A stretch of 37,497 bases of DNA from a virus. This document shows, one piece after another, positions 1 through 6,204 of this stretch; position 1 is the first letter of the stretch, and every line of letters begins with the position of its first letter. The position numbers and the translations under genes were made by a program. Below the pieces are notes generated by a model. The model had not been told where the DNA came from. It made no database searches and saw nothing but the letters and a program-made list of their open reading frames with translations. The stretch covers positions 1 through 37,497 of the IMG/VR virus record IMGVR_UViG_3300025010_000147; one strand, 5' to 3'.

Positions 1-95
1 CCGTTCTGCCTTAGTTGTCCCTCACTCTTGAAACAACTGTACACCCGCCCTTTTGCTTTGTCCAGTCAATAATCAAAAGAAAGTAAAATATTTTC

Positions 96-410
96 TCAGC
101 TATTCATCGCCACCGCCGCCGCGTAAAGTCTCGCCTTTCCCTGCTTGTCCATTTTCCCGACCTCCTCGGAGAGTAGCTTATCTATCCCCTCCTGCTGATC
201 GGGAGCTAATTGGAAGAACTCGGAGGGGGCGCAGGCGAAGACTTCGCAGAGGCGGGTGAGGGTGGAGCCACTGAGGCCGCGCCTGCCGTGTTCCATGGCG
301 GAAACGTTCTGCTTGACCACGCCCAGATAGTGCGCAAGCTCCTCCTGAGTGAGTCCTGCCTCAATTCTCATCCTCCGTAAATTCGCGCCAGTAACCTTAT
401 TAATTTCCAT
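96..410 (-). CDS. XRE/Cro-CI family transcriptional repressor
   Basis: This 104-residue protein is a helix-turn-helix regulator of the XRE (lambda Cro/CI-like) family. Residues about 8-62 form the five-helix fold: LTQEELAHYLGV is helix 2 and VKQNVSAMEHGRRG is the recognition helix. The start is the ATG at 410, because GGAGG lies about six bases upstream; an in-frame GTG at 422 overlaps that ribosome binding site and is less likely. The C-terminal 40 residues are short and charged, with no LexA-like peptidase domain, so control by RecA-stimulated self-cleavage is not expected. It is transcribed away from the early operon and its promoter contains an inverted repeat, which suggests autoregulation. 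The likely role is lysogeny repressor or early-operon regulator; the role is inferred, the fold is clear. Confidence 0.93.
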   Translation of the reverse strand: MEINKVTGANLRRMRIEAGLTQEELAHYLGVVKQNVSAMEHGRRGLSGSTLTRLCEVFACAPSEFFQLAPDQQEGIDKLLSEEVGKMDKQGKARLYAAAVAMNS

Positions 411-450
411 GTGACCCTCCACATGCTGAAAGTGACCGTCTTATAAGCAT

Positions 451-478
451 ATTGTAACCAACGTCTAACCGTTGTCAA
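451..478 (-). promoter_or_regulatory. Leftward sigma70-like promoter of the repressor gene
   Basis: Read on the minus strand there is TTGACA (473-478), a 16-base spacer (457-472), then TACAAT (451-456). This matches the sigma70 consensus at all six -35 bases and five of six -10 bases. The repressor start lies about 40 bases downstream. An inverted repeat CAACG-N6-CGTTG (459-474) fills the spacer, where a bound repressor would block polymerase. Confidence 0.75.
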
Positions 479-542
479 AGAAAATTCGCAACAGATGATA
501 AAATGTTGTTGACAGGTAACCACGAAAAGGTTACAAGGTTAC
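454..542. promoter_or_regulatory. Operator-like half-site array of the repressor switch
   Basis: The half-site GGTTAC occurs on the plus strand at 529-534 and 537-542 and on the minus strand at 516-521 and 454-459, with a GGTTA variant on the minus strand at 466-470. The sites at 516-521 and 529-534 form the inverted repeat GTAACC-N7-GGTTAC, which overlaps the spacer and -10 of the rightward promoter. The octamer AAGGTTAC is repeated in tandem at 527-542. The minus-strand sites overlap the repressor promoter. Placement over both promoters suggests repressor or Cro-type operators; binding is inferred. Confidence 0.6.
509..537 (+). promoter_or_regulatory. Rightward early promoter
   Basis: TTGACA (509-514) is followed by a 17-base spacer and TACAAG (532-537), a perfect -35 with a four-of-six -10. 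It lies about 50 bases upstream of the first rightward gene and overlaps the GTAACC-N7-GGTTAC inverted repeat. It is the best candidate for the promoter of the early operon. Confidence 0.65.
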
Positions 543-584
543 GCAACAGAAATGATTTGAAGGAAATAACGAAAGGGGCACCGT

Positions 585-740
585 ATGAGCTTTGAAAAAA
601 TAGAAACAACGGGAATATGCCTTTGCATGGCAGGCATCGCTTGGATATGGCTCCCGTCATTCGCAGCTGGCTATGTCACTGGCTATCTAGCCCATACGGT
701 GATCCGAAAATGGGCCGAGCCAAGAAACGCAGAAATATAA
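585..740 (+). CDS. Small membrane protein, first early gene
   Basis: This 51-residue ORF starts with ATG about seven bases after GGGG. It reads MSFEKIETTG, then a hydrophobic stretch (residues about 11-40, including CLCMAGIAWIWLPSFAAGYV), then a basic tail ending in RKWAEPRNAEI. One or two membrane helices are likely. It is the first gene after the rightward promoter and is followed 16 bases later by a ribbon-helix-helix gene. I recognise no family. A position next to the repressor switch is typical of superinfection-exclusion or host-takeover peptides, but that role would be a guess. Confidence 0.6.
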   Translation: MSFEKIETTGICLCMAGIAWIWLPSFAAGYVTGYLAHTVIRKWAEPRNAEI

Positions 741-756
741 AAAGGAGGTGATTTGG

Positions 757-954
757 ATGAAGCAGAATAAACAGGGAAAAGCAGTAACACCGCCGCCCAC
801 AGATGATGTCAGGATTACGTTTGAGGTAGAAACGCCGGAAGAGAAACGGACGCTGTTCAGGCTGGCAAAGGCCAAGGACCGCACACTTAGCAGCTACATC
901 CGCACAATACTCCGTGCAGCAATCGCGGAAGAGGAAAAAGCACAGGCAGTCTAA
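757..954 (+). CDS. Ribbon-helix-helix (Arc/CopG-like) DNA-binding protein candidate
   Basis: The product is 65 residues. The ATG at 757 is preceded by AAAGGAGG with a spacing of eight; a GTG at 748 lies within that site and is rejected. The segment VRITFEVETPEEKRTLFRLA resembles the beta strand and first helix of ribbon-helix-helix proteins, and RTLSSYIRTILRAAI fits the second helix. The position opposite the XRE repressor, second in the early operon, is where a Cro or Arc-like regulator would sit. The fold call rests on pattern only and the function is inferred. Confidence 0.6.
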   Translation: MKQNKQGKAVTPPPTDDVRITFEVETPEEKRTLFRLAKAKDRTLSSYIRTILRAAIAEEEKAQAV

Positions 955-974
955 CCCCTCACAGGGAGGCAGTC

Positions 975-1169
975 ATGGAACGCTACAACGTGATAGTGAC
1001 TAGCATTTTTCCGCAACCTAGCGGATTCGGCACGGCTCGCACGGTCATCAACCCGCAGCCGCTGAGCATCGAAGCCGCAAGCGACCTTGCAACAGAACGC
1101 CGCAAACAGGGCGCAGTCGTCACCCTGGAGGCGGTCAGGATTGAGCCGCTACCTTTGGAGGAAACATGA
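975..1169 (+). CDS. Hypothetical early protein (64 aa)
   Basis: The ATG follows GGGAGG with good spacing. The 64-residue product begins MERYNVIVTSIFPQPSGF and has a predicted beta-rich N-terminus and an acidic C-terminus. There are no membrane segments or recognisable motifs. It overlaps the next gene by four bases (ATGA), so the two are probably translationally coupled. Confidence 0.6.
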   Translation: MERYNVIVTSIFPQPSGFGTARTVINPQPLSIEAASDLATERRKQGAVVTLEAVRIEPLPLEET

Positions 1170-1510
1170 GCAAGGACGTTTGTAAAAAGTGCGGAGGCAA
1201 CAATACATATTGGCGGGAAGATAACGCCGATACTGGCATGGATGAGCATGCACTAGTTTGCCGTGACTGTGACAGGAAACCGGCTCGGCTTCCGCTTTCG
1301 TTCCGAGTGCGCGAGTGGGCCAGTATCCGGTTTGGCCGGATGTGGGGCCGAGTAATTGTTACCAGACTTTTCCGACTAGCCCGATGGTCTGCCAAGGTCG
1401 GTAAGGGCCGGTGTACCTGGTGCGGCGCAGCTCCCGGCTTCTCTTCTGCCTATGTTGGAGGTAAAGGGTTGAGGTGCAGCTCTCACGTGAGAGATTGCAC
1501 AGGGGCATAA
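1166..1510 (+). CDS. Small zinc-ribbon-like early protein (114 aa)
   Basis: The start overlaps the previous stop as ATGA. The N-terminus has CKKCGG followed by CRDC about 25 residues later, a likely four-cysteine zinc ribbon. A very basic middle region follows (RVREWASIRFGRMW), then a second Cys set (CTWCGA and a C-terminal CSSH...C). The basic charge and metal motif suggest nucleic-acid contact, but no family is recognised. Confidence 0.6.
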   Translation: MSKDVCKKCGGNNTYWREDNADTGMDEHALVCRDCDRKPARLPLSFRVREWASIRFGRMWGRVIVTRLFRLARWSAKVGKGRCTWCGAAPGFSSAYVGGKGLRCSSHVRDCTGA

Positions 1511-1606
1511 CATGCGTTTCACCCGCTGGACCCTGCCGCGCTGGGCGAGAGGGGAGGTGTAAGGAAGTGTCAACGGAGTGCTATTTCGGATAGGGGGGGG
1601 TGGGAA

Positions 1607-2023
1607 GTGAGGATAATTAAATTCAGAGCTTGGGACAGACGGCACCAGAAGATGCTTGAGAACGCTGTAAGGGTTGGTGAAATCCTATATTGGGACGGTG
1701 GAAAATGCTTCACCTTCATAACTGACTTTAACACTGACCCGCCGCGCCATGAGGTCATGCAGTTTACCGAACTCCTCGACAAAAACGGCGTCGAGATATG
1801 CGAAGGGGATGTGGTGAAGGGTTCCCACCCCGTAATGAGCCGCCCTGGTCACATCGACGGAAGCGTGCGCTTCATCGGGGTAGTAGGATACGACAGTCGA
1901 TGGGGTGGCTTCCGTCGCCAAGGCGTCAATCAGTATAAAGGCTTATCCGCTGCACTTATGCACGGGGAGGAGCTTGAGGTCATCGGCAACATCCACCAAC
2001 ACCCCGAGCTACTTAACCCCTAA
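1607..2023 (+). CDS. YopX-family phage protein
   Basis: The 138-residue product has the hallmarks of the YopX family, common small phage proteins of unknown function. These are an N-terminal IKFRAWD, a central QFTELLDKNGVEICEGDVV segment, and a C-terminal ELEVIGNIHQHPELL. The predicted fold is a small beta barrel. The start is a GTG at 1607 preceded by a run of eight G followed by TGGGA, which serves as the ribosome binding site. About 95 bases separate it from the preceding gene. The family assignment is confident; the function is unknown. Confidence 0.88.
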   Translation: MRIIKFRAWDRRHQKMLENAVRVGEILYWDGGKCFTFITDFNTDPPRHEVMQFTELLDKNGVEICEGDVVKGSHPVMSRPGHIDGSVRFIGVVGYDSRWGGFRRQGVNQYKGLSAALMHGEELEVIGNIHQHPELLNP

Positions 2024-2061
2024 CCCGCAGCGGTTTAACCATCAGCTCACAGGAGGTTGCT

Positions 2062-2421
2062 ATGCAAACTTATGTAGAGGAGCAGGGACCGTTCAACGTA
2101 ATCGGAGTTTACCGCGCAGAGTTCGACAAGCGCACCGTCAAGATCCTCTCCCCCAACAACTCGCTGGCCTACGCGCAGCACATGGTGGAACTGATCAAGG
2201 GGGAACTGGCGACCAAGCAGATATGCGGCGAGGGCGGAAAGGTCATGATCGACGCCTACCTGGAGCCCGCAGGTTGCCCGCGCCCACTCAGCCCTGAGTT
2301 GCAAGCGATGATGCACAGGGAGACAGCGCGGCGGGCAATTGAGGATGTATCACACAACAAGACCACCGAGAGAAACGCCTACATGCGCGGGGAGCTGACA
2401 CGGATGGGAGTGACAGCATGA
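2062..2421 (+). CDS. Hypothetical early protein (119 aa)
   Basis: The ATG follows ACAGGAGG with seven bases spacing. The N-terminal half looks alpha/beta (FNVIGVYRAEFDKRTVKI), and the C-terminal third is charged and helical. There is no known motif. The stop overlaps the next ATG as ATGA. Confidence 0.65.
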   Translation: MQTYVEEQGPFNVIGVYRAEFDKRTVKILSPNNSLAYAQHMVELIKGELATKQICGEGGKVMIDAYLEPAGCPRPLSPELQAMMHRETARRAIEDVSHNKTTERNAYMRGELTRMGVTA

Positions 2422-2579
2422 ACATTCCCCACAAATGCCCCCGCTGCCAAGAGTGGACCAGTGAGAAATTCTATTGCAAGCCGTGCCGTCTCCATCTCAC
2501 GCGCATCCCGTACATCGACATGCGGCGCAAGCATCAGTATTGGACGGAGCACAGCCACACGGCGGGAGGGAGCTATTAA
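2418..2579 (+). CDS. Small Cys-rich protein (53 aa)
   Basis: The ATG overlaps the preceding stop as ATGA. The product has CPRCQEW and YCKPC spaced 15 residues apart, a compact CXXC/CXXC zinc-ribbon pattern, followed by a basic C-terminal half. It overlaps the next start as TAATG. No family is recognised. Confidence 0.6.
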   Translation: MNIPHKCPRCQEWTSEKFYCKPCRLHLTRIPYIDMRRKHQYWTEHSHTAGGSY

Positions 2580-2773
2580 TGAGCCAGCACTATACCCGTA
2601 ACACTTCACAGGTGATGCACTATTGCTCGACGTGTCGCCGCCACACCATGCACCGCGTTGACGATAGGCGGCTAGGCTCATGCACTGAACACGGCGCATC
2701 CGGTCTGAGCAAGAAACAGGAGCAGCAATTGAAAGCGAAAGAGGAAGCAGAAAGCCAACCTGCACTTTTCTAG
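2579..2773 (+). CDS. Small Cys/His-rich protein (64 aa)
   Basis: The ATG at 2579 overlaps the previous stop (TAATG). The protein has HYCSTCRRHTMHR and a later GSCTEHG, a likely zinc site, then a Lys/Glu-rich helical tail (SKKQEQQLKAKEEAE). A longer upstream reading in this frame is out of phase with the real upstream gene, so the internal ATG was chosen. Function unknown. Confidence 0.6.
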   Translation: MSQHYTRNTSQVMHYCSTCRRHTMHRVDDRRLGSCTEHGASGLSKKQEQQLKAKEEAESQPALF

Positions 2774-2791
2774 ACACAAGGGGAGGGATCT

Positions 2792-3058
2792 GTGAAGCCC
2801 TACTACCGCAGGGAGCCGACGCGCCTTGAGGAGATAGCCGAGCGCGTCAGAGTCGGCAAGAAGGTATCAGCAGAGGACATGCGATTTTATCAGGAGAGGA
2901 GGCGGCATGGAAGGGTGGAGGTCGCAACGGCGGGAAAAGGAAAAGAGGCTGGCGCGGATACGGTTCTGGTCAGCGTTTACGATCATCATGGTGGTTCTAC
3001 TGGTTCAGAGCGCCGTACGCAGCTGCACGTTGACTGTACCGAGTGTGTCAGTATTTGA
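2792..3058 (+). CDS. Hypothetical protein; second half overlaps another gene
   Basis: A GTG start follows GGGAGGG with good spacing. The first 45 residues look protein-like and helical (TRLEEIAERVRVGKKVSAED). The remaining part lies over the membrane-protein gene at 2907-3104 in another frame, is low in complexity and has no recognisable structure. The upstream half is probably real. The downstream half may be a genuine two-frame overlap or an unconstrained tail. Confidence 0.45.
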   Translation: MKPYYRREPTRLEEIAERVRVGKKVSAEDMRFYQERRRHGRVEVATAGKGKEAGADTVLVSVYDHHGGSTGSERRTQLHVDCTECVSI

Positions 3059-3104
3059 CGTGTGGGCAGATCAGCAAGGGGCGGCAAGGAGGGCGGGGAG
3101 ATGA
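2907..3104 (+). CDS. Small single-span membrane protein (65 aa)
   Basis: The ATG is preceded by GAGAGGAGG. A basic N-terminus (RSQRREKEKRLARIR) is followed by one hydrophobic helix at about residues 20-38 (FWSAFTIIMVVLLVQSAV), so an N-in membrane anchor is likely. The stop overlaps the next ATG (3101) as ATGA, which supports this frame over the overlapping ORF from 2792. Function unknown. Confidence 0.55.
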   Translation: MEGWRSQRREKEKRLARIRFWSAFTIIMVVLLVQSAVRSCTLTVPSVSVFDVWADQQGAARRAGR

Positions 3105-3445
3105 AGGTGGATAATCCGAGGTTCAGCGGGTTGACAGGTTTTCCTGTGAACTGCACTGAGTGTCCGTTTTACGGCAAAGATAACAGATGTGAAGCAGATG
3201 GTCACGGTTGTCCCACCCGCGAAACCTACGCCGAAGCCTGCCGGGTAGCGGAAGCCCGGGCGGCAGAGGAGAAGCCGGAAGCGGCAGCACCTCTTGCGGC
3301 AGACGCAACGCTTCGTGACCACTTCGCGGCGACGGCGCTCAATGCGCTTTTAACGTGGAGTAACGCGTGTGACATCTCCCCCGAAAGCCATGCGGTAACG
3401 GCTTACGGTTTAGCCGATGCCATGATGAAAGAGAGAGCTAAATGA
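3101..3445 (+). CDS. Conserved-type phage protein with Cys motif (114 aa)
   Basis: The ATG at 3101 overlaps the previous stop and has a GGAGGGCGGGGAG purine tract before it, so it is preferred over a GTG at 3062. The N-terminal part has CTECPFYGKDNRCEADGHGC, a probable metal site. The C-terminal part (RDHFAATALNALL to AYGLADAMMKER) resembles a helical module I know from many unrelated phage early proteins of unknown function. The stop region overlaps the next ATG. Confidence 0.7.
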   Translation: MKVDNPRFSGLTGFPVNCTECPFYGKDNRCEADGHGCPTRETYAEACRVAEARAAEEKPEAAAPLAADATLRDHFAATALNALLTWSNACDISPESHAVTAYGLADAMMKERAK

Positions 3446-3555
3446 GCTGGCTAAAAAACCTCGCCCTCGACCACTGGCACGGATTCATGCAGGAGTTGGC
3501 CGACATCCGCGAGGAGTTCAGGGCGACGTTTCGGAGGGATGATGGGCCGCTTTGA
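3442..3555 (+). CDS. Small hypothetical protein (37 aa)
   Basis: The ATG overlaps the preceding stop as ATGA. The 37-residue helical peptide starts MSWLKNLALDHWHGFMQELA. It overlaps the next small ORF by 14 bases. Chained starts and stops support it, but nothing indicates function. Confidence 0.45.
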   Translation: MSWLKNLALDHWHGFMQELADIREEFRATFRRDDGPL

Positions 3556-3670
3556 CACGCTACAGAGCCGATACGACGCGCAGGAGCCAGCGGGATACTG
3601 GGAGTCGCTTGAGGATGACAGGGAGGATGAAGATGACGATGCAGGAGATTTTCGAGAAGATCAAGCTTGA
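3542..3670 (+). CDS. Small acidic hypothetical protein (42 aa)
   Basis: Tandem ATG codons occur at 3539 and 3542, and GGAGGG ends directly before the first, so the second is the better start. The product begins MGRFDTLQSRYDAQEPAGYW and ends in a strongly acidic run (EDDREDEDDD). It overlaps the following gene by 38 bases. It is a plausible small phage gene of unknown function. Confidence 0.45.
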   Translation: MGRFDTLQSRYDAQEPAGYWESLEDDREDEDDDAGDFREDQA

Positions 3671-3881
3671 GAACGCCCGCAGCAAGGAGAAGCACGGCAT
3701 GTGGCGGGATACGCCAAGGCTCGACCAAGGCAACGCCATTTATGGTGAGTTTATCGAGTGGTGGCGCGCTTATGTAGCGGGCGACATCGACGGCGAACAT
3801 GGCGAAAAGGCCGAGCTGATCCAGCTAGCCAACGTCTGCATCCGACGAATCATGGCGCTGACAGGGGAAAGGGACGCATAA
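3633..3881 (+). CDS. Small helical protein, faintly MazG-like (82 aa)
   Basis: The ATG at 3633 is six bases after GGGAGG; an upstream TTG at 3552 is disfavoured. The segment from AIYGEFIEWWRAYVAGD to EKAELIQLANVCIRRI has the E-x(n)-E helical rhythm of MazG-like nucleotide pyrophosphohydrolases. The usual EExxE and ExxD metal ligands are incomplete, so no enzymatic activity is claimed. It is a single gene in the early cluster. Confidence 0.55.
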   Translation: MTMQEIFEKIKLENARSKEKHGMWRDTPRLDQGNAIYGEFIEWWRAYVAGDIDGEHGEKAELIQLANVCIRRIMALTGERDA

Positions 3882-3911
3882 CAACGAAGGACAAAAAAAG
3901 GAGAAATGACC

Positions 3912-4118
3912 ATGAGGGGAACGAAAGCCAAGGCACTGAGGAGAAGCATCTACAAAGGGAAATCGACCAGGGCGAAGACGTACCAGATGGGGCACGAACC
4001 GCAGCCGTACACCAACATGCGGAAAACCGCGATGGGTACGTGGGTAGGCACGCCCAACCCCACGTGCATCTGCACCGGACTCAGGCGCGCATATCAGGAC
4101 GCAAAGTCGGCGCGATAA
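3912..4118 (+). CDS. Very basic small protein (68 aa)
   Basis: AAGGAG at 3898-3903 is eight bases from the ATG at 3912 but only two from an ATG at 3906, so 3912 is chosen. The product is strongly basic (RGTKAKALRRSIYKGKSTR) with one CIC motif near the C-terminus. It may bind nucleic acid; no family is recognised. A stem-loop follows the stop directly. Confidence 0.5.
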   Translation: MRGTKAKALRRSIYKGKSTRAKTYQMGHEPQPYTNMRKTAMGTWVGTPNPTCICTGLRRAYQDAKSAR

Positions 4119-4145
4119 GAAAAAGCCTCTGCCGCAAACAGAGGC
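4119..4145 (-). terminator. Intrinsic terminator oriented leftward
   Basis: A seven-base stem GCCTCTG/CAGAGGC (4125-4131 and 4139-4145) has a seven-base loop. On the minus strand the stem is followed by TTTTTCTT, the classical intrinsic terminator. On the plus strand CCAAACAG follows and no U-tract exists, so rightward transcription should pass. No leftward gene lies nearby, so it would stop antisense transcription. Confidence 0.6.
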
Positions 4146-4168
4146 CCAAACAGCAGACAGGGGAAATC

Positions 4169-4495
4169 ATGACAAAGAAAATGGTGGAAGTCAAGAGGAT
4201 GACGTTTACAGAGGCGAGTGAGAAGCTGTCTGGCATCGCGGGGAGAGAGTATCACGCTATCAAGTTCGAGCTCACCCGCAGCCCTGGCGGATGCTTCGAT
4301 AACGGCAGGGATCATAAAACGGAGTGCACGCTGTACATCAACGGCGGCAACCATATCACCGGGGCAGACTGGGAAGAGGCGTTTATGAAGCTCGAAAACC
4401 TTAAAGCCGATCCCGCACCCGACCCGATGGAGATAGCCCCCACCGGCGACCCGACCGAGCGCGACGAGGCAACCGACGATGAACCCGACCACTAG
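4169..4495 (+). CDS. Hypothetical early protein (108 aa)
   Basis: The ATG at 4169 follows ACAGGGGAAATC. The frame stays open upstream, but the preceding genes occupy that region in other frames. The product has a KRMTFTEASEKL helix, a beta-rich middle part (TECTLYINGGNHITG) and an acidic tail. It resembles small phage proteins of unknown function. The next small gene starts inside its last codons. Confidence 0.6.
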   Translation: MTKKMVEVKRMTFTEASEKLSGIAGREYHAIKFELTRSPGGCFDNGRDHKTECTLYINGGNHITGADWEEAFMKLENLKADPAPDPMEIAPTGDPTERDEATDDEPDH

Positions 4496-4622
4496 CATCA
4501 CCATCGGCACCATCGAGATATCAGCCATCAACCGCCGCCTCTGGCTATACGACCGCGCCGTAGGGATCGGGCGATTCGTGGAACTGGCAGAGGTTAGGCG
4601 AATATTGGAGGGAAAACAGTGA
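4479..4622 (+). CDS. Small hypothetical protein (47 aa)
   Basis: The ATG lies within the end of the previous gene, and the stop overlaps the GTG start of the Gp157-like gene by four bases. The sequence MNPTTSITIGTIEIS followed by a helical C-terminus looks like a small folded protein. No family is recognised. Confidence 0.5.
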   Translation: MNPTTSITIGTIEISAINRRLWLYDRAVGIGRFVELAEVRRILEGKQ

Positions 4623-5098
4623 ACTTACGGGAAATGACCGCAGATTTTGCCGCGTACATGAACGCGGAGACGGACGAAGAGATAGCCGCCGCGCTTGCCG
4701 ACATCACCGCTGGACAGATCGAAGAGAAGGCCGAAAACTACTGCTGGTTTCTGCGCGACCTTGCCGGAGACATCGAGAAGTTCAAGACCGAAGAGTCGCG
4801 GCTGTCGGCGGCACGGAAGGCGATGGAGAACAAGCAGAAGCGGGTGAAGGAGTACATGCTCTCCGCGCTGGAATCCGCTGGCATCGCCAAGCTGGCCGCT
4901 GGCACGTTCAAAGTGAGCATCCAGGCGAATCCGCCCGCGCTCGACGTGATCGACGCATCATTAACCCCTGCCGAGTACAAGGTGATCATTCCGGCGCGGG
5001 AGGAGGCAGACACGGCGCGGATAAAGGAGGTGCTGAAAAATGGCGGAGAAGTCGAAGGATACCAACTCACCAGGGGCAGTTCCCTCCGAATCCGATGA
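4619..5098 (+). CDS. Siphovirus Gp157-like protein
   Basis: The 159-residue product matches the Gp157 family (phage Sfi-type). It has a long charged coiled-coil N-terminal half (EEIAAALADITAGQIEEKAE to KRVKEYMLSALESAG) followed by a beta C-terminal half ending in GYQLTRGSSLRIR. Gp157-like genes are habitually adjacent to single-strand annealing proteins, as here with ERF downstream. The GTG start follows TTGGAGGGAAAACA and overlaps the preceding stop. The exact role is not established; it is a presumed accessory of the recombination module. Another small gene overlaps its 3' end in a different frame. Confidence 0.85.
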   Translation: MNLREMTADFAAYMNAETDEEIAAALADITAGQIEEKAENYCWFLRDLAGDIEKFKTEESRLSAARKAMENKQKRVKEYMLSALESAGIAKLAAGTFKVSIQANPPALDVIDASLTPAEYKVIIPAREEADTARIKEVLKNGGEVEGYQLTRGSSLRIR

Positions 5099-5159
5099 CC
5101 GGCTAGAGAACCACGACGAGCGCAGGAAGTGGAGGCGGCATAGGGTGGATGAGGACTAG
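5040..5159 (+). CDS. Overlapping small hydrophilic protein (39 aa)
   Basis: The ATG at 5040 lies inside the end of the Gp157-like gene in another frame and has AAGGAGGTG seven to eight bases upstream, one of the best ribosome binding sites in the window. The 39-residue product is hydrophilic and highly charged (DDRLENHDERRKWRRHRV). It ends nine bases before the ERF start. The strong SD is the main evidence; function is unknown. Confidence 0.45.
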   Translation: MAEKSKDTNSPGAVPSESDDRLENHDERRKWRRHRVDED

Positions 5160-5168
5160 GGGGAGTCA

Positions 5169-5846
5169 ATGAGCGACAAAATAGAAGTGTACAAGGCAAT
5201 AGTGGCTGTTCAGGCAGCACTCGCCAAAGAGGGCATCAGCAAAGACCGCACTTGCACACAGGGCGCGTCCTACAAGTTCCGTGGCATTGACGATGTTTAC
5301 AACGCTCTCGCCCCGTTTCTCGCAGATGCGAATCTCTGCGTACTCCCCCGCATGTTGGGGCGCGACTGCGTAGAGCGACAGAGCAAACAGGGAGGGGCGC
5401 TGTTTTACACCACCGTCACCGCCGAGTTTGACTTTGTGAGCGCCATCGACGGTAGCAAGCACACCGTAGGCCCGATGTACGGCGAGGCAATGGACAGCGG
5501 CGATAAAGGGACCAACAAGGCAATGTCTGCGGCTTACAAATACGCTGCATTCCAAGCCTTCTGCATCCCGACTGAGGGCGATAACGACAGCGAAAACTCA
5601 ACGCACGAAGTGAAGCCACAGAGACAGCCCCAGCGCCCCGCGCAGCAGCCGCCCAAGCCCGCGCCTCCCGCCGATTCCGCGCTTATCTCCGACGCGCAGC
5701 GGAAAATGATCTTTGCGAAAATGAAGGCGGCAGGGCTGGAGCCGGAGACGCTGAAGGCGGCGTTTAAGGTGGAGAGCTCGTCGCAGATCAAAAAGGCGCA
5801 GGTTGAGGACGTGCTGGCATGGATTGACGGACAGGCGCAGAGCTAA
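5169..5846 (+). CDS. erf: ERF-family single-strand annealing recombinase
   Basis: The 225-residue product has the ERF core in residues about 1-140, including a YKFRGIDDVYNALAPFL segment and the GDKGTNKAMSAAYKYAAFQ block typical of P22 Erf relatives. A Pro/Gln-rich linker (about 147-172) leads to a small C-terminal helical domain (about 175-223), the two-part layout known for Erf. Such proteins coat single-stranded DNA and anneal complementary strands, serving genome circularisation and recombination. The neighbours agree: Gp157-like upstream and a DUF1064 nuclease-like protein downstream. The ATG follows GGGGGAG. Confidence 0.92.
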   Translation: MSDKIEVYKAIVAVQAALAKEGISKDRTCTQGASYKFRGIDDVYNALAPFLADANLCVLPRMLGRDCVERQSKQGGALFYTTVTAEFDFVSAIDGSKHTVGPMYGEAMDSGDKGTNKAMSAAYKYAAFQAFCIPTEGDNDSENSTHEVKPQRQPQRPAQQPPKPAPPADSALISDAQRKMIFAKMKAAGLEPETLKAAFKVESSSQIKKAQVEDVLAWIDGQAQS

Positions 5847-5874
5847 CGGCGGGCGATGGTCCGCAGGAGGGGTG

Positions 5875-6204
5875 ATGGACATACCAGAGATAACAGAAGA
5901 AACCGTGGCAAGGTTGCGCGAGCAGTACCGCACTGAGCCGCTGACACCGGAGGATGTGGCTTGTTACCGCGTCAACTACGATGTCGCAGTATGGGCGCGG
6001 TCGGAGTGCAGTAACAGCATACCTTTTGGCGCGGTGCTGGCTATCGAGCGGCTGTGCTGCGAGGTGGAGCGGCTGAGCGCCAAATCCGCCCGCAGCAGGC
6101 ATGAAGGCCGCATGGAAGCACTCAACGCTGTCTTTCAGATTAACGGACCGTCGCGGGCTATTGCGCGGCTTACAGAGAAGTACGCAGCAGAGTTGAAGCT
6201 GTGA
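5875..6204 (+). CDS. Hypothetical protein (109 aa)
   Basis: The ATG at 5875 is chosen because AGGAGG lies six to eight bases upstream; longer readings overlap ERF. The product is helical and charged, with no motif I recognise. The region from LAIERLCCEVERLSAKSARS is a possible coiled coil. It overlaps the DUF1064 gene by four bases, so it belongs to the recombination cluster by position. Confidence 0.6.
   Translation: MDIPEITEETVARLREQYRTEPLTPEDVACYRVNYDVAVWARSECSNSIPFGAVLAIERLCCEVERLSAKSARSRHEGRMEALNAVFQINGPSRAIARLTEKYAAELKL

Noticed and set aside
1512-1562. 16-codon ORF rich in Arg and Trp after the zinc-ribbon gene.
   Set aside because: It has no convincing SD and is too short to separate from chance.
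3633-3881. MazG nucleotide pyrophosphohydrolase.
   Set aside because: The metal-binding EExxE/ExxD residues are incomplete, so only a faint resemblance is noted.
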